The position numbers and the translations under genes were made by a program. Below are positions 18,152 through 28,627 of a DNA stretch of 64,000 nucleotides, piece after piece (position 1 is the first letter of the stretch; every line of letters begins with the position of its first letter). The stretch spans positions 1,302,001 to 1,366,000 of the forward strand of contig NZ_CP019450.1 of assembly GCF_001983995.1 (NCBI RefSeq). The letters run 5' to 3'. Below the pieces are notes generated by a model, which did not search any database, was not told where the DNA came from, and saw only the letters and a program-made list of their open reading frames with translations. Origin of the DNA: Halioglobus japonicus. Its GTDB lineage: Bacteria > Pseudomonadota > Gammaproteobacteria > Pseudomonadales > Halieaceae.

Positions 18152-18182
18152 GCTTAAGTTGGGAACAGGTTCCAATTTAAGC
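18152..18182 (+). promoter_or_regulatory. Hairpin in the long rpsJ-rplC spacer
   Basis: An 11-base stem (18152-18162 with 18172-18182, ten Watson-Crick pairs and one G-U) encloses a 9-base loop. A smaller CCTGC/GCAGG hairpin lies upstream near 18110-18125. The 135-base rpsJ-rplC spacer is longer than every other gap in the S10-spc part of the cluster. There is no T-run after it, so it looks like a structured RNA or processing site and not a terminator. Confidence 0.5.
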
Positions 18183-18226
18183 GGCCATAGAGGGTATGTA
18201 GCCCCGTACACTGAGAGGTTAGCAAA

Positions 18227-18862
18227 ATGGCTATTGGCTTAGTCGGCCGTAAGTCCGGTATGACTCGTGTTTTTACCGAAGACGGCGCATCCATTCCAGT
18301 AACCGTAGTGGAGGTTTCTCCAAACCGCGTTACTCAAATCAAAGAGCTCGATACCGATGGGTATCGTGCAATTCAGGTCACTGCGGGCAGCCGCAAGGCC
18401 TCTAAAGTGAGTAAATCCGAAGCGGGACACTTCGCGAAAGCGGGTGTCGAAGCAGGCGCAAGCCTGTCGGAGTTCCGTCTGGAAGAAGCAGACGAAGCGC
18501 CTGAAGTTGGCTCTGAGCTGACTGTTGAGCGTTTTGAAGCGGGCCAGATCGTGGACGTTACTGGTAAGTCCAAGGGTAAAGGTTTCCAGGGCGGTGTTAA
18601 GCGCTGGAATTTCGCCATGCAGGACGCCACGCACGGTAACTCTATTTCACACCGCGCTCCTGGTTCTATCGGTCAGTGTCAAACACCCGGCCGTGTTTTC
18701 AAGGGCAAGAAGATGGCGGGCCACATGGGTGCCGAGCAGGTAACTACCCAGGGTCTGGAAATCGTCCGTGTTGATGCCGAGCGCAATTTGCTGCTCATTA
18801 AGGGTGCCGTACCTGGTGCCCCCGGTGGTGACGTCGTAGTGCGCCCCACCATCAAGGCATAA
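18227..18862 (+). CDS. rplC: 50S ribosomal protein L3
   Basis: Early-assembly 23S rRNA binding protein near the peptidyl transferase centre. The 211-residue product shows the [16 protein letters not shown] start and the long loop ([20 protein letters not shown]) that reaches the catalytic centre; its glutamine is the PrmB methylation site in relatives. It follows rpsJ after a structured spacer. Confidence 0.98.
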   Translation: MAIGLVGRKSGMTRVFTEDGASIPVTVVEVSPNRVTQIKELDTDGYRAIQVTAGSRKASKVSKSEAGHFAKAGVEAGASLSEFRLEEADEAPEVGSELTVERFEAGQIVDVTGKSKGKGFQGGVKRWNFAMQDATHGNSISHRAPGSIGQCQTPGRVFKGKKMAGHMGAEQVTTQGLEIVRVDAERNLLLIKGAVPGAPGGDVVVRPTIKA

Positions 18863-18880
18863 GGTTAGGGGGGCTCTAAC

Positions 18881-19498
18881 GTGGAACTGAATGTAGTTAA
18901 GCCGGGTAACAGTGATGCAGGCAAGTTGTCTGTCTCCGATGTTGCCTTTGCTAAAGAGTACAACGAAGACCTGGTTCACCAGGTTGTAACTGCCTTTCTG
19001 GCAGGCGCACGCCAGGGCACTCGTGCCCAGAAGAACCGCTCAGCGGTTTCCGGCGGTGGCAAGAAGCCTTGGCGTCAAAAGGGTACCGGTCGCGCTCGTG
19101 CGGGAACTATCCGTTCTCCGATCTGGCGCTCCGGTGGTGTGACCTTCGCGGCTCAGCCGCAGGATCACTCTCAGAAAGTGAATCGTAAAATGTATCGTGC
19201 AGCGCTGCGCACCATTATGTCCGAGCTCGCTCGCCAGGATCGCCTGGTTGTTGTAGAGAGCATGGATCTGGAGCAGCCCAAGACCAAAATGCTGGTTCAG
19301 CAGCTGGGCGAGTACGGTGTGGATAACGCGTTGATCGTGTCCACTGAAGTTGGTGAGAACCTCTACCTGGCGTCTCGCAACCTGCACAAGGTTGACGTTC
19401 GCGACGTAGACGGTGTCGACCCTGTCAGCCTGATCGCTCACGACAAAGTGATCGTCACTGTTGACGCGGTCAAGAAGTTTGAGGAGATGCTGGGATGA
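18881..19498 (+). CDS. rplD: 50S ribosomal protein L4
   Basis: 23S rRNA binding protein lining the exit tunnel; in E. coli also the autogenous repressor of this operon. The 205-residue product has the loop motif [15 protein letters not shown]. It starts with GTG 18881 behind a GGGGGG-rich ribosome binding site, and its stop codon overlaps the rplW start (ATGA). Confidence 0.98.
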   Translation: MELNVVKPGNSDAGKLSVSDVAFAKEYNEDLVHQVVTAFLAGARQGTRAQKNRSAVSGGGKKPWRQKGTGRARAGTIRSPIWRSGGVTFAAQPQDHSQKVNRKMYRAALRTIMSELARQDRLVVVESMDLEQPKTKMLVQQLGEYGVDNALIVSTEVGENLYLASRNLHKVDVRDVDGVDPVSLIAHDKVIVTVDAVKKFEEMLG

Positions 19499-19791
19499 AC
19501 CAGGAGCGCGTATTCCAAGTGCTGGTAGGCCCGCACGTTTCCGAGAAGGCCGCCATCGTAGCTGACGAAAACAACCAGTTTGTTTTCAAGGTTGCCGTTG
19601 ATGCAACCAAGGCAGAGATCAAGAAGTCTGTTGAGCAGCTGTTCAAGGTTAAGGTCGACAAGGTCTCCACCCTGAAGGTGAAGGGTAAGGTTAAGCGTAA
19701 CCGTTTCGGTTATAGCACCAAGCCGACCTGGAAAAAAGCATATGTACGACTGGAGCAGGGTCAAGACATCGACTTTGCGACTGTTGAGTAA
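19495..19791 (+). CDS. rplW: 50S ribosomal protein L23
   Basis: Exit-tunnel rim protein that docks trigger factor and SRP. The 98-residue product includes the [21 protein letters not shown] extension typical of bacterial L23. It overlaps rplD by four bases, indicating translational coupling. Confidence 0.98.
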   Translation: MNQERVFQVLVGPHVSEKAAIVADENNQFVFKVAVDATKAEIKKSVEQLFKVKVDKVSTLKVKGKVKRNRFGYSTKPTWKKAYVRLEQGQDIDFATVE

Positions 19792-19805
19792 GGAGTCGGA
19801 TCACA

Positions 19806-20633
19806 ATGGCAGTTTTGAAGAGTAAGCCCACTTCACCCGGTCGTCGTCACGTCGTCCGCGTTGTCAGTGAGGATCTGCACAAAGGAGCACCGCACAAGCC
19901 CCTGCTGGAAAAGCAGAGCCGCAACGGTGGTCGTAACAACAACGGTCGTATCACCACTCGCCACGTTGGCGGTGGTCACAAGCAGCACTACCGTATCATC
20001 GATTTCAAGCGCACCAAGGACGGTATCCCCGCCAAGGTAGAGCGCCTGGAATACGATCCGAACCGCACTGCGCACATTGCGCTGCTGTTGTTCGCCGACG
20101 GTGAGCGTCGCTATATCATTGCCCCTAAGGGTGTGAAAGCGGGTGACGTTCTGCAGTCCGGTTCCGCTGCTCCGATCAAGACAGGTAACTGTCTGCCGCT
20201 GCGCAACATCCCTGTGGGTTCTGTTGTGCACGCGATTGAGCTGAAGCCCGGTAAGGGTGCTCAAATGGCTCGCTCCGCTGGTGCTTCCGTTCAGCTGGTT
20301 GCCCGCGAAGGTCAATACGCCACCCTGCGTCTGCGCTCCGGCGAGATGCGCAAGGTACTGGCTGACTGTCGCGCTACCCTGGGTGAAGTGTCCAACTCAG
20401 AGCACAGCCTGCGCAAACTGGGTAAAGCTGGTGCCGCTCGCTGGCGCGGTGTTCGCCCGACTGTTCGCGGTGTTGCGATGAACCCGGTTGATCACCCCCA
20501 TGGTGGTGGTGAAGGCCGCACCTCCGGTGGCCGTCATCCGGTCAGCCCCTGGGGTACGCCTACCAAGGGTTACAAGACTCGTAAGAACAAGCGTACCGAC
20601 AAGCTTATCGTGCGTCGTCGCGGTAAGAAGTAA
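19806..20633 (+). CDS. rplB: 50S ribosomal protein L2
   Basis: Core 23S rRNA protein needed for subunit joining and peptidyl transfer. The 275-residue product has [19 protein letters not shown] near the N-terminus and the conserved [13 protein letters not shown] with the functionally important histidine. Spacing of 14 bases after rplW. Confidence 0.99.
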   Translation: MAVLKSKPTSPGRRHVVRVVSEDLHKGAPHKPLLEKQSRNGGRNNNGRITTRHVGGGHKQHYRIIDFKRTKDGIPAKVERLEYDPNRTAHIALLLFADGERRYIIAPKGVKAGDVLQSGSAAPIKTGNCLPLRNIPVGSVVHAIELKPGKGAQMARSAGASVQLVAREGQYATLRLRSGEMRKVLADCRATLGEVSNSEHSLRKLGKAGAARWRGVRPTVRGVAMNPVDHPHGGGEGRTSGGRHPVSPWGTPTKGYKTRKNKRTDKLIVRRRGKK

Positions 20634-20662
20634 CGGTTGACTAGAGATTAGAGGAAGAGATT

Positions 20663-20938
20663 GTGCCGCGTTCACTTAAAAAAGGTCCTTTTATCGACCT
20701 GCACCTGATGAAGAAGGTAGAAACTGCGCTTGAAAGCAACGATCGTCGTCCGATCAAGACCTGGTCGCGCCGTTCAATGGTTTCTCCGGACATGGTTGGT
20801 CTGACTATCGCCGTACACAACGGCCGTCAGCACGTACCTGTACTGATTAACGAAGACATGGTTGGCCACAAGCTGGGCGAGTTCGCAGTAACTCGTACCT
20901 TCAAGGGCCATATCGTAGACAAGAAGGCGAAGCGCTAA
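20663..20938 (+). CDS. rpsS: 30S ribosomal protein S19
   Basis: Head protein contacting 16S rRNA and S13. The 91-residue product starts [15 protein letters not shown] from a GTG at 20663, preceded by GAGGAAGAG. The KTWSRRSMV and NGRQHVPV motifs confirm S19. Confidence 0.98.
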   Translation: MPRSLKKGPFIDLHLMKKVETALESNDRRPIKTWSRRSMVSPDMVGLTIAVHNGRQHVPVLINEDMVGHKLGEFAVTRTFKGHIVDKKAKR

Positions 20939-20962
20939 GCGCCGCGTAACGAGGTTTAGGAA

Positions 20963-21301
20963 ATGGAAGTTGCAGCAAGACTGAAAGGCGCGCGAATTTC
21001 TGCGCAGAAAGCCCGTCTGGTCGCTGACCAGGTCCGCGGCAAGCCTGTGGAAGAAGCGCTTAACCTGCTGGAATTCAGCAATAAAAAGGCAGCTCACATT
21101 GTCAAGAAGGTTCTTGACTCTGCGATCGCCAATGCTGAAAACAACGAAGGTGCAGATGTAGACGAACTGAAAGTCTCTACTGTCTTCGTTGACGAAGGTA
21201 TGACTATGAAGCGCCTGCGTCCCCGTGCTAAGGGCCGCGCAGACCGAATTTTGAAGCGTAGCTGTCACATTACTGTGAAAGTTGCAGACGGCGAAGGCTA
21301 A
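20963..21301 (+). CDS. rplV: 50S ribosomal protein L22
   Basis: 23S rRNA protein whose loop lines the exit tunnel constriction and interacts with macrolides. The 112-residue product has [12 protein letters not shown] near the start and the loop [19 protein letters not shown] standard member of the operon. Confidence 0.98.
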   Translation: MEVAARLKGARISAQKARLVADQVRGKPVEEALNLLEFSNKKAAHIVKKVLDSAIANAENNEGADVDELKVSTVFVDEGMTMKRLRPRAKGRADRILKRSCHITVKVADGEG

Positions 21302-21313
21302 GGAGACCAAGAC

Positions 21314-21979
21314 ATGGGTCAGAAAGTACATCCCGTCGGTATCCGCCTGGGTATTGTTAAAGACCATAACTCTATCTGGTACGCCGACAGCAAGAACTAC
21401 TCCAAGCAGTTGATTACTGATCTGGAGGTGCGTGAGTACATCGAGAAGGCACTGGAGCACGCTTCCGTGAGCCGTGTTGTTATCGAGCGCCCCGCACAGA
21501 CTGCTCGCATTACCATCCACACTGCCCGTCCCGGTATCGTGATTGGTAAGAAGGGTGAAGATGTCGACGCTCTGCGCAAGGAACTCACCAAGAAGATGGG
21601 TGTGCCCGTGCACATCAACATCGAAGAGATTCGCAAGCCGGATCTGGACGCCAAGCTGGTAGCTCAGAACGTAGCCCAGCAGCTGGAGCGTCGCGTTATG
21701 TTCCGTCGCGCTATGAAGCGCGTCGTACAGAACGCCATGCGTCAGGGCGCCGAAGGTATCAAGATCCAGGTCGGTGGTCGTCTGGGCGGTGCAGAAATCG
21801 CGCGTACTGAATGGTACCGCGAAGGTCGTGTGCCTCTGCACACTCTGCGTGCCGATATCGACTACGCAACCTACGAAGCCTCCACTACCTACGGCATCAT
21901 CGGTGTGAAGGTTTGGATCTTTAAAGGCGAAGTGATCGGTGGCGAAGAAGCCGCTGAGAAGAAGTCAGCAACTAATTAA
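21314..21979 (+). CDS. rpsC: 30S ribosomal protein S3
   Basis: Forms the mRNA entry channel with S4 and S5. The 221-residue product starts [13 protein letters not shown] and contains the KH-domain [12 protein letters not shown] motif and the C-terminal S3 domain ([12 protein letters not shown]). Confidence 0.98.
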   Translation: MGQKVHPVGIRLGIVKDHNSIWYADSKNYSKQLITDLEVREYIEKALEHASVSRVVIERPAQTARITIHTARPGIVIGKKGEDVDALRKELTKKMGVPVHINIEEIRKPDLDAKLVAQNVAQQLERRVMFRRAMKRVVQNAMRQGAEGIKIQVGGRLGGAEIARTEWYREGRVPLHTLRADIDYATYEASTTYGIIGVKVWIFKGEVIGGEEAAEKKSATN

Positions 21980-21990
21980 GGGTTACGCAG

Positions 21991-22404
21991 ATGCTTCAAC
22001 CAAAGCGTACAAAATTTCGCAAAACTCAGAAGGGTCGTAACCGCGGCCTGGCCCATCGCGGCAGCAAAGTGAGCTTTGGCGAATACGGTTTGAAAGCGAC
22101 AGGTCGCGGCCGCATTACTGCGCGTCAGATCGAAGCGGCTCGTCGTGCCATGACTCGTCACATTAAGCGTGGCGGTAAAATCTGGATTCGTGTCTTCCCG
22201 GACAAGCCTATTACAGGTAAGCCTCTGGAAGTACGTCAGGGTAAAGGTAAAGGTAACGTTGAATACTGGGTAGCCCAGGTTCAGCCCGGCAAAGTACTTT
22301 ACGAAGTGCAGGGCGTATCTGAAGAGCTGGCGCGTGAAGCGTTCGAGCTGGCTGCTGCCAAGATTCCGGTTGCCACAACATTTGTTAAACGGTCGGTGAT
22401 GTGA
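21991..22404 (+). CDS. rplP: 50S ribosomal protein L16
   Basis: Binds 23S rRNA and supports A-site tRNA placement. The 137-residue product begins [19 protein letters not shown] and has the arginine in [12 protein letters not shown] that is hydroxylated in some relatives. Its TGA overlaps the rpmC start by one base. Confidence 0.98.
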   Translation: MLQPKRTKFRKTQKGRNRGLAHRGSKVSFGEYGLKATGRGRITARQIEAARRAMTRHIKRGGKIWIRVFPDKPITGKPLEVRQGKGKGNVEYWVAQVQPGKVLYEVQGVSEELAREAFELAAAKIPVATTFVKRSVM

Positions 22405-22595
22405 TGAAAGCTAGCGAATTGCGTGAAAAGTCCGTAGAGGACCTGAACAAGCAGCTGCTCGACCTGCGTGAAGAGCAGTTCAAACTGCGTATGCAGTCGT
22501 CCACTGGTCAGCTGGGGCAGACTCACCTGCTCAAGCAGAACCAGCGCGACATCGCACGCGTTAAGACTGTACTTACACAGAAGGCAGGTAACTAA
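22404..22595 (+). CDS. rpmC: 50S ribosomal protein L29
   Basis: Small two-helix protein near the exit tunnel. I take ATG 22404 ([10 protein letters not shown]), which gives 63 residues and overlaps the rplP stop as TGATG; a GTG one codon earlier is possible but is not needed. The [16 protein letters not shown]-terminus is typical. Confidence 0.96.
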   Translation: MKASELREKSVEDLNKQLLDLREEQFKLRMQSSTGQLGQTHLLKQNQRDIARVKTVLTQKAGN

Positions 22596-22597
22596 GT

Positions 22598-22864
22598 ATG
22601 TCAGCTGCAGAAAAACGTACACGGACGGCAACTGGTCGAGTTGTCAGCAACAAGATGGACAAGACCATTGTTGTACTGGTCGAGCGTCGGGTTAAGCACC
22701 CGGTATACGGCAAGTACATCACTCGTTCGTCCAAAATCCATGCGCACGATGAAAACAACCAGTGCGGCATCGGTGACACAGTAACTGTTGCCGAGTCTCG
22801 CCCGATTTCCAAGAGCAAGACCTGGAAGCTGGTAGAAGTAGTAGAGAGCGCCGCCGCGGTTTAA
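22598..22864 (+). CDS. rpsQ: 30S ribosomal protein S17
   Basis: 16S rRNA binding OB-fold protein. The 88-residue product has [18 protein letters not shown] and a basic HPVYGKY loop. It follows rpmC after two bases and is the last gene of the S10 part of the cluster. Confidence 0.98.
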   Translation: MSAAEKRTRTATGRVVSNKMDKTIVVLVERRVKHPVYGKYITRSSKIHAHDENNQCGIGDTVTVAESRPISKSKTWKLVEVVESAAAV

Positions 22865-22916
22865 TCCCGGCACAGGGTAGAGATTTTGCGGCGGAAGCCG
22901 CAGTTTGGAGTAAGAG

Positions 22917-23285
22917 ATGATTCAGACACAGTCGTATTTGGAAGTCGCAGACAACAGCGGCGCACGTCGTGTGATGTGCATCAAGGTGCTGGGTGGTTCC
23001 AAGCGTCGTTACGCGCGCGTCGGCGACCTGATCAAGGTTACCGTTAAGGAAGCTATCCCCCGCGGTAAGGTCAAGAAGGGTCAGGTAATGACTGCTGTAG
23101 TTGTACGCACCAAGAAAGGTGTTCGTCGCAACGATGGCTCCCTGATCAAGTTTGACGATAACGCCGCAGTACTGCTGAACACCCAGGAAGCGCCTATCGG
23201 TACCCGTATCTTCGGCCCGGTAACTCGCGAACTGCGCGGCGAAAAGTTCATGAAGATTATTTCCCTGGCCCCTGAAGTAATTTAA
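22917..23285 (+). CDS. rplN: 50S ribosomal protein L14
   Basis: Intersubunit bridge protein and binding site of RsfS. The 122-residue product starts [19 protein letters not shown] and contains [16 protein letters not shown]. It opens the spc part of the cluster; no separate promoter is evident in the 52 bases before it. Confidence 0.98.
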   Translation: MIQTQSYLEVADNSGARRVMCIKVLGGSKRRYARVGDLIKVTVKEAIPRGKVKKGQVMTAVVVRTKKGVRRNDGSLIKFDDNAAVLLNTQEAPIGTRIFGPVTRELRGEKFMKIISLAPEVI

Positions 23286-23306
23286 GGCCGAGGAGAGGAA
23301 AGAGAA

Positions 23307-23618
23307 ATGTTGAAGATCAAGCGCGATGACGAAGTGATTATCCTGGCCGGCAAGGACAAGGGTAAGCGCGGCAAGGTTCGCAAGGTACTGGATAACGACA
23401 AGCTGATTGTCGCTGGTATCAACATGATTAAGAAGCACACCAAGCCCAACCCCCAGGCGGGAGTTGCCGGCGGTATCGTGGAAAAAGAAGCGCCCATCCA
23501 GGTTTCTAACGTGGCGATCTTCAACCCTGCGACCGGCAAGGCTGATCGTGTTGGCTTCAAGGTCGAAGGCGACACCAAGACTCGTATCTTTAAATCCAGC
23601 GGCGAAGCGATCAGCTAA
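23307..23618 (+). CDS. rplX: 50S ribosomal protein L24
   Basis: Assembly initiator protein binding the 5' end of 23S rRNA. The 103-residue product has the KOW motif ([18 protein letters not shown]) near the N-terminus and the IKKHTKPNP segment. Confidence 0.98.
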   Translation: MLKIKRDDEVIILAGKDKGKRGKVRKVLDNDKLIVAGINMIKKHTKPNPQAGVAGGIVEKEAPIQVSNVAIFNPATGKADRVGFKVEGDTKTRIFKSSGEAIS

Positions 23619-23643
23619 GCGCAAGGGTTAACAGGTAATAGAA

Positions 23644-24183
23644 ATGGCAACTTTGCAAGACAAGTACAAGAACGAGATCGCAGCTCAGCTGAAAGAAGAG
23701 CTGGGTCTGGATAACGTGATGGAAGTTCCCCGCATCACCAAGATCACCCTGAACATGGGTGTTGGTGAAGCACTGGGCGACAAGAAGGTTCTGGAAGCCG
23801 CTGTTGCTGACATGGAGAAGATCTCCGGTCAGAAAGCAGTAGTGACCAAGGCGCGTAAATCAATCGCGGGCTTTAAAGTTCGTGAAGGTTGGCCCATCGG
23901 TTGTAAGGTAACTCTGCGCTCTGAGCGTATGTATGAGTTCCTGGATCGTCTGATCAGCATCGCGATTCCCCGTATCCGTGACTTCCGTGGCATCAGCCCG
24001 AAGTCGTTTGACGGCCGCGGTAATTTCGCAATGGGTGTGACTGAACAGATCATCTTCCCTGAAATTGATTACGACAAGGTAGATGCCCTGCGCGGCATGG
24101 ATATCACTATCACTACCACTGCTCGTACGGACGATGAAGGCCGCGCTCTGCTGCGTGCTTTCAACTTCCCCCTGAAAGGTTAA
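23644..24183 (+). CDS. rplE: 50S ribosomal protein L5
   Basis: 5S rRNA binding protein of the central protuberance. The 179-residue product shows [29 protein letters not shown] and the FPEIDYDKV motif. In E. coli S8 represses the operon near this start; I see no clear S8 site by eye. Confidence 0.98.
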   Translation: MATLQDKYKNEIAAQLKEELGLDNVMEVPRITKITLNMGVGEALGDKKVLEAAVADMEKISGQKAVVTKARKSIAGFKVREGWPIGCKVTLRSERMYEFLDRLISIAIPRIRDFRGISPKSFDGRGNFAMGVTEQIIFPEIDYDKVDALRGMDITITTTARTDDEGRALLRAFNFPLKG

Positions 24184-24195
24184 GAGGCTTTATTC

Positions 24196-24501
24196 ATGGC
24201 TAAGAAATCTATGATTGCGCGTGAAAACAAGCGTGCACGTCTGGTAGCTAAGTACGCTCAGAAGCGCGCCACTCTGAAAGCGATCATCGCTGATGTGAAC
24301 GCCTCTGACGAAGAGAAGTGGGACGCCCAGATCGCCCTGCAGAAGCTGCCCCGTGACGCCAGCCCGGTTCGCCAGCAGCGTCGCTGCCAGCTCACCGGCC
24401 GTCCCCACGCGGTATATCGTAAGTTTGGCCTGAGCCGTAACAAGCTGCGTGAAGCAGCGATGCGCGGTGATGTGCCTGGCCTGGTTAAAGCCAGCTGGTA
24501 A
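24196..24501 (+). CDS. rpsN: 30S ribosomal protein S14, long zinc-free form
   Basis: Head protein of the 30S subunit. The 101-residue product is the long C-minus form: it has only one cysteine and lacks the two CxxC pairs of the short zinc-binding type. [18 protein letters not shown] is diagnostic. Confidence 0.98.
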   Translation: MAKKSMIARENKRARLVAKYAQKRATLKAIIADVNASDEEKWDAQIALQKLPRDASPVRQQRRCQLTGRPHAVYRKFGLSRNKLREAAMRGDVPGLVKASW

Positions 24502-24516
24502 CGGAGAGATATTGAA

Positions 24517-24912
24517 ATGAGCATGCAAGATCCGCTGTCAGATATGCTGACCCGTATTCGCAACGCCCAGATGGCTGGCAAGACTGGTGTAGAAATGCCC
24601 GGTTCCAAGCTGAAGGCTGCTGTTGCAAACGTGCTGAAGGAAGAGGGTTACATCGCTGACTTCAACGCAACCAACGATTCCGGCAAGCCCCGCCTGGCCA
24701 TTGAGCTGAAGTACTACCAGGGCAAGCCTGTTATCGCTGAAATCGATCGCATCAGCCGTCCCGGTCTGCGCAACTACGCAGGCAAGGATGAAATGCCCTC
24801 CGTTCGCGGTGGCCTGGGCGTTGCAATCGTGTCCACCTCCAAGGGTGTGATGACTGATCGCGCTGCGCGCGCTGCCGGTGTCGGCGGTGAAGTGCTGTGC
24901 ACAGTATTCTGA
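24517..24912 (+). CDS. rpsH: 30S ribosomal protein S8
   Basis: 16S central-domain binding protein and, in E. coli, repressor of the spc operon. The 131-residue product begins [16 protein letters not shown], like E. coli, so ATG 24517 is preferred over the in-frame ATG two codons later. It ends with the conserved GGEVLCTVF. Confidence 0.98.
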   Translation: MSMQDPLSDMLTRIRNAQMAGKTGVEMPGSKLKAAVANVLKEEGYIADFNATNDSGKPRLAIELKYYQGKPVIAEIDRISRPGLRNYAGKDEMPSVRGGLGVAIVSTSKGVMTDRAARAAGVGGEVLCTVF

Positions 24913-24944
24913 TTTATTAACGTTAGATTTAAAGAGCATTCACA

Positions 24945-25469
24945 ATGTCTAGAGTCGCAAATAATCCGGTATCACTGCCGAGCGGCGTAGAGGTCAAGAT
25001 CGATGGTCGCGACCTCTCCGTTAAGGGCAGTAAAGGTACCCTGGCCATTTCACTGGTCGAAGGTGTACAGGTATCTCAGGATGACAACGTCTTGACCATT
25101 GCCTACGACGAGAAGAACAAAGCTATGGCTGGCACTACTCGCGCGCTGGTAAACAACATGGTCAAGGGCGTCAGCGAAGGCTGGGAGAAGAAGCTGGTAC
25201 TCAACGGTGTTGGTTACCGTGCCAAAGCTTCCGGCAAGTCAGTCAACCTGACCGTGGGCCTGTCCCACCCTGTAGATTATCAACTGCCCGAAGGCGTTTC
25301 TGCGGAAACTCCCAGCCAGACCGAGATCGTGGTCAAGGGCATCGACAAGCAGGCCGTAGGCCAGGCAGCTGCCGAGATCCGCAGCTACCGTCCGCCGGAG
25401 CCTTACAAGGGTAAAGGTATTCGCTACGCCGACGAGTATGTCCGTCGTAAAGAAGCCAAGAAAAAGTAG
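24945..25469 (+). CDS. rplF: 50S ribosomal protein L6
   Basis: Binds helix 97 of 23S rRNA near the factor-binding site. The 174-residue product has the duplicated alpha/beta fold and the C-terminal [17 protein letters not shown] signature. Confidence 0.98.
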   Translation: MSRVANNPVSLPSGVEVKIDGRDLSVKGSKGTLAISLVEGVQVSQDDNVLTIAYDEKNKAMAGTTRALVNNMVKGVSEGWEKKLVLNGVGYRAKASGKSVNLTVGLSHPVDYQLPEGVSAETPSQTEIVVKGIDKQAVGQAAAEIRSYRPPEPYKGKGIRYADEYVRRKEAKKK

Positions 25470-25479
25470 GTAAGTTGAG

Positions 25480-25830
25480 ATGAGTGCAAAGAATGATTCA
25501 AGGTTGCGTCGCGCACGTCGCGCTCGCGCCCGTATGCGTACCCTGGGTGTTAACCGCCTGAGCGTGCACCGTACTCCTCGGCATATCTATGCCCAGGTGA
25601 TTGCACCGGAAGGTGACAAGGTACTGGCCAGCGCTTCTACCCTGGACGCTGAACTGCGTAAGAACGCCACTGGCAATACTGACGCCGCTGCCGCCGTAGG
25701 CAAGCTGGTTGCAGAGCGTGCCAAGGCTGCAGGCATCGAGCAGGTTGCCTTCGATCGCGCAGGTTACAAGTATCACGGCCGCGTCAAGGCTCTCGCCGAC
25801 GCCGCACGTGAAAGTGGACTGGAATTCTAA
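25480..25830 (+). CDS. rplR: 50S ribosomal protein L18
   Basis: 5S rRNA binding protein. The 116-residue product has a basic N-terminus, [15 protein letters not shown] and the [20 protein letters not shown] end that is typical of L18. Confidence 0.98.
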   Translation: MSAKNDSRLRRARRARARMRTLGVNRLSVHRTPRHIYAQVIAPEGDKVLASASTLDAELRKNATGNTDAAAAVGKLVAERAKAAGIEQVAFDRAGYKYHGRVKALADAARESGLEF

Positions 25831-25842
25831 GGGTACGAGTAA

Positions 25843-26358
25843 ATGGCTTTTAACGACCAGAAAAAGCAGCAGCAGACCGAAGGCGATCTCCAGGAGAAGC
25901 TGGTACAGGTCAACCGCGTAGCTAAAGTAGTTAAAGGTGGCCGTATCTTCGGTTTCACCGCACTGACTGTAGTAGGCGATGGCAACGGCAAAGTTGGCTT
26001 CGGCCGTGGCAAGGCGCGCGAAGTGCCTGTTGCGATCCAGAAAGCAATGGAAGCTGCCCGTCGCAACATGATCCAGGTAGAGCTGAACAACGGCACTATC
26101 CAGTACCCTGTAACCGCCACCCACGGCGCTTCCAAGGTTTACATGCAGCCTGCATCTGAAGGTACCGGTGTTATCGCCGGTGGTGCGATGCGCGCCGTGC
26201 TGGAAATCGCGGGTGTACACAACGTACTGGCCAAGGCCTACGGCTCCACCAATCCGGTGAACGTGGTTCGCGCAACCTTTAATGGCCTGCGTGATATGGC
26301 TGCTCCCGAAGACGTTGCTGCCAAGCGCGGCAAGTCTGTCGAAGAAATTTTGAACTAA
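25843..26358 (+). CDS. rpsE: 30S ribosomal protein S5
   Basis: Decoding-fidelity protein at the mRNA entry site. The 171-residue product contains [19 protein letters not shown] and [16 protein letters not shown]. The N-terminal ten residues are unusually Gln-rich (QKKQQQTEG), a small lineage-specific extension. Confidence 0.98.
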   Translation: MAFNDQKKQQQTEGDLQEKLVQVNRVAKVVKGGRIFGFTALTVVGDGNGKVGFGRGKAREVPVAIQKAMEAARRNMIQVELNNGTIQYPVTATHGASKVYMQPASEGTGVIAGGAMRAVLEIAGVHNVLAKAYGSTNPVNVVRATFNGLRDMAAPEDVAAKRGKSVEEILN

Positions 26359-26376
26359 GTATTGGGTTGATTCGTC

Positions 26377-26559
26377 ATGGCAAAAGCAATGATCAAAGTT
26401 ACCCAGGTTAAGAGCACCAACGGTCGCCTGAAGAACCACAAGGCGTGCGTTGCTGGCCTCGGCCTGCGTCGTATTGGTCATACCGTAGAAGTGGAAGACA
26501 CTCCTTCCGTTCGCGGCATGATCAACAAAGTTAACTACCTGGTACGGGTTGAGGACTAA
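26377..26559 (+). CDS. rpmD: 50S ribosomal protein L30
   Basis: Small large-subunit protein of 60 residues. The [24 protein letters not shown] stretch (about residues 30-53) identifies it. It sits between rpsE and rplO as in other gammaproteobacteria. Confidence 0.97.
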   Translation: MAKAMIKVTQVKSTNGRLKNHKACVAGLGLRRIGHTVEVEDTPSVRGMINKVNYLVRVED

Positions 26560-26562
26560 ATC

Positions 26563-27009
26563 ATGTCAGAAGTAATGCGACTGAATACCCTGAGCCCCGC
26601 CCCGGGTGCTCGGAAAGACAGCAAGCGCGTTGGCCGCGGCATTGGCTCCGGTTACGGCAAAACTGCCGGCCGTGGTCACAAAGGTCAGAAGTCTCGTTCC
26701 GGCGGCAGTGTTCGCCCCGGTTTCGAGGGTGGCCAGATGCCCCTGCAGAAGCGCCTGCCCAAGTACGGTTTCACCTCACGCATCGCGCGCACTACTGCGC
26801 AGATCCGTCTGGGTGAGCTGAATGCAGTAGAAGCTGAAGTGATCGATCTGGAAGCCCTGAAGGCTGCCGACCTGGTCAAGCAGAACGTAACCCGCGCTCG
26901 TGTTTTCCTGTCAGGTGAACTGAGCAAGGCCGTTACGGTCAAAGGCCTTGCGGTCACCAAAGGTGCCCGCGAAGCTATCGAAAAAGCTGGCGGAAAGATC
27001 GAGGACTAA
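26563..27009 (+). CDS. rplO: 50S ribosomal protein L15
   Basis: Late-assembly 23S rRNA protein. The 148-residue product has [19 protein letters not shown] and the glycine-rich [16 protein letters not shown] loop. It ends directly before the secY start. Confidence 0.98.
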   Translation: MSEVMRLNTLSPAPGARKDSKRVGRGIGSGYGKTAGRGHKGQKSRSGGSVRPGFEGGQMPLQKRLPKYGFTSRIARTTAQIRLGELNAVEAEVIDLEALKAADLVKQNVTRARVFLSGELSKAVTVKGLAVTKGAREAIEKAGGKIED

Positions 27010-28335
27010 ATGGCGGGACAGGCGCCCTCAGTAAATAAGGCAGGCATGGGCGAGCTTTTTGCTCGCCTTCGTTTTGTCTTACTGGCAATTATCGTTTATC
27101 GGATCGGGACTCATATTCCCGTTCCGGGAATTGACCCCAACCAGCTGCAGGCACTGTTCAACCAGAACCAGGGAACCATCCTTGGTCTGGCCAACATGTT
27201 CTCCGGTGGCGCCCTGGAACGTATGTCGATCCTGGCGCTGGGCATCATGCCTTACATCTCTGCATCGATCATTATGCAATTGATGGCGGCAGTCACGCCC
27301 CAACTGGAGCAGCTGAAGAAAGAAGGCGAGTCTGGCCGCCGTAAAATCAGCCAGTACACGCGCTACCTGACAGTAGTGCTGGCTATTATCCAGGCCACTG
27401 GTATGACCGTGGGTATGGCCAATCAGGGAATGAGCTACGACACATCGATGTTGTTCTATGTGATCGCAATCACTTCTCTGGTAACCGGCGCAGTCTTCAT
27501 GATGTGGCTCGGTGAGCAGATTACAGAAAAGGGCGTAGGTAACGGTATCTCACTGTTGATCTTCGCCGGTATCGTAGCGGGCCTGCCCGCGGCGATCGGC
27601 CAGTCTCTGGAGCAAGCGCGCCAGGGCGAGCTGAACATTCTGCTGCTGCTGGGCATTCTGGCATTCGCGATTGTGATGATCTTTGCGATTATCTTCATCG
27701 AGCGTGGCCAGCGTCGCATCACGGTGAACTACGCCAAGCGCCAGCAAGGCCGCAAGATGTACCAGGCGCAGAGCTCGCATCTGCCCCTGAAGGTGAACAT
27801 GGCGGGTGTTATCCCGGCTATTTTCGCCAGCAGCATCCTGCTGTTCCCGGCGTCTATTGCCCAGTGGTTTGGCTCGGGTGATGGCGCAGACTGGCTGCAA
27901 GACCTTGCCGTGGCGATTGGCCCCGGCCAGCCGCTGAACATTTTGTTGTTCACGGTGTTTATTGTGTTCTTCTGCTTCTTCTATACGGCGTTGATGTTTA
28001 ACCCGTCAGAAGTAGCTGACAACCTGAAGCGGTCCGGTGCATTCGTACCTGGTATTCGCCCCGGTCAGCAGACCGCCAATTACATTGACGGCGTGCTGAC
28101 TCGACTGACGGTATTTGGCTCGGCGTATATCGCCATTGTGTGTCTGATTCCTCAGTTCCTGGTAGTAACAGCCAACGTGCCGTTCTACCTTGGCGGCACC
28201 TCACTGTTGATTGTGGTTGTCGTTGTAATGGACTTTATGGCCCAGGTGCAGAGTCACCTGATGTCTCACCAGTACGATTCGGTGATGAAAAAGGCCAACC
28301 TGAAAAATATTGGTAGTTCCGGTCGCGTTCGCTAA
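27010..28335 (+). CDS. secY: Protein translocase subunit SecY
   Basis: Pore subunit of the SecYEG translocon in the inner membrane. The 441-residue protein has ten hydrophobic segments; typical stretches include [11 protein letters not shown] in the first periplasmic loop, [15 protein letters not shown] and the cytoplasmic loop [20 protein letters not shown]. The ATG follows the rplO stop with no gap. Confidence 0.98.
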   Translation: MAGQAPSVNKAGMGELFARLRFVLLAIIVYRIGTHIPVPGIDPNQLQALFNQNQGTILGLANMFSGGALERMSILALGIMPYISASIIMQLMAAVTPQLEQLKKEGESGRRKISQYTRYLTVVLAIIQATGMTVGMANQGMSYDTSMLFYVIAITSLVTGAVFMMWLGEQITEKGVGNGISLLIFAGIVAGLPAAIGQSLEQARQGELNILLLLGILAFAIVMIFAIIFIERGQRRITVNYAKRQQGRKMYQAQSSHLPLKVNMAGVIPAIFASSILLFPASIAQWFGSGDGADWLQDLAVAIGPGQPLNILLFTVFIVFFCFFYTALMFNPSEVADNLKRSGAFVPGIRPGQQTANYIDGVLTRLTVFGSAYIAIVCLIPQFLVVTANVPFYLGGTSLLIVVVVVMDFMAQVQSHLMSHQYDSVMKKANLKNIGSSGRVR

Positions 28336-28361
28336 GCGCCGGATGATACGGAGAAGTAACG

Positions 28362-28478
28362 ATGAAAGTACGTGCATCAGTAAAGAAGATCTGCCGCAAC
28401 TGTAAGGTTGTGCGCCGCAACGGTGTGGTGCGGGTAATCTGCAACACCGATCCGCGTCACAAGCAGCGCCAGGGTTAA
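28362..28478 (+). CDS. rpmJ: 50S ribosomal protein L36, zinc-binding form
   Basis: A 38-residue protein starting [14 protein letters not shown] at ATG 28362 and ending in HKQRQG with TAA at 28476-28478. Cysteines 11, 14 and 27 and histidine 33 make this the zinc-binding (C-plus) form. It lies 26 bases after secY and closes the spc section. Confidence 0.97.
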   Translation: MKVRASVKKICRNCKVVRRNGVVRVICNTDPRHKQRQG

Positions 28479-28490
28479 TTCCCGGCGTAG

Positions 28491-28519
28491 TTGATTTTTA
28501 GTAACGATATCGCTAGAAT
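28491..28519 (+). promoter_or_regulatory. Candidate promoter of the alpha operon
   Basis: TTGATT (28491-28496) and TAGAAT (28514-28519) are separated by 17 bases, directly after rpmJ and about 109 bases before rpsM. The -10 box is identical to that of the S10 promoter. It would allow rpsM-rpsK-rpsD-rpoA-rplQ to be transcribed independently. Confidence 0.65.
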
Positions 28520-28538
28520 GCTGCGCCTTTCGCGCGCT

Positions 28539-28577
28539 CCACTGGCTGATTTTCGGAAAACCGAAGAAAATCAGTGG
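28539..28577 (+). promoter_or_regulatory. Structured leader before rpsM (candidate S4-responsive element)
   Basis: CCAC + TGATTTTC pairs with GAAAATCA + GTGG, with a four-base bulge and a further CGG-AAAA-CCG tip. In E. coli the alpha-operon leader folds into a pseudoknot bound by S4. The hairpin here is clear; equivalence to the S4 target is inference from position only. Confidence 0.5.
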
Positions 28578-28627
28578 TTTGCGTAAACCGCAGTTAAGCG
28601 AAAAAGAGAGTAATTGGAGAAAGTTGG

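Noticed and set aside
20774..21841. 355-codon minus-strand frame across rpsS-rplV-rpsC
   Set aside because: Lies opposite three ribosomal protein genes; no recognisable domain and no ribosome binding site. The same holds for 22719-23624 and 25498-26481.
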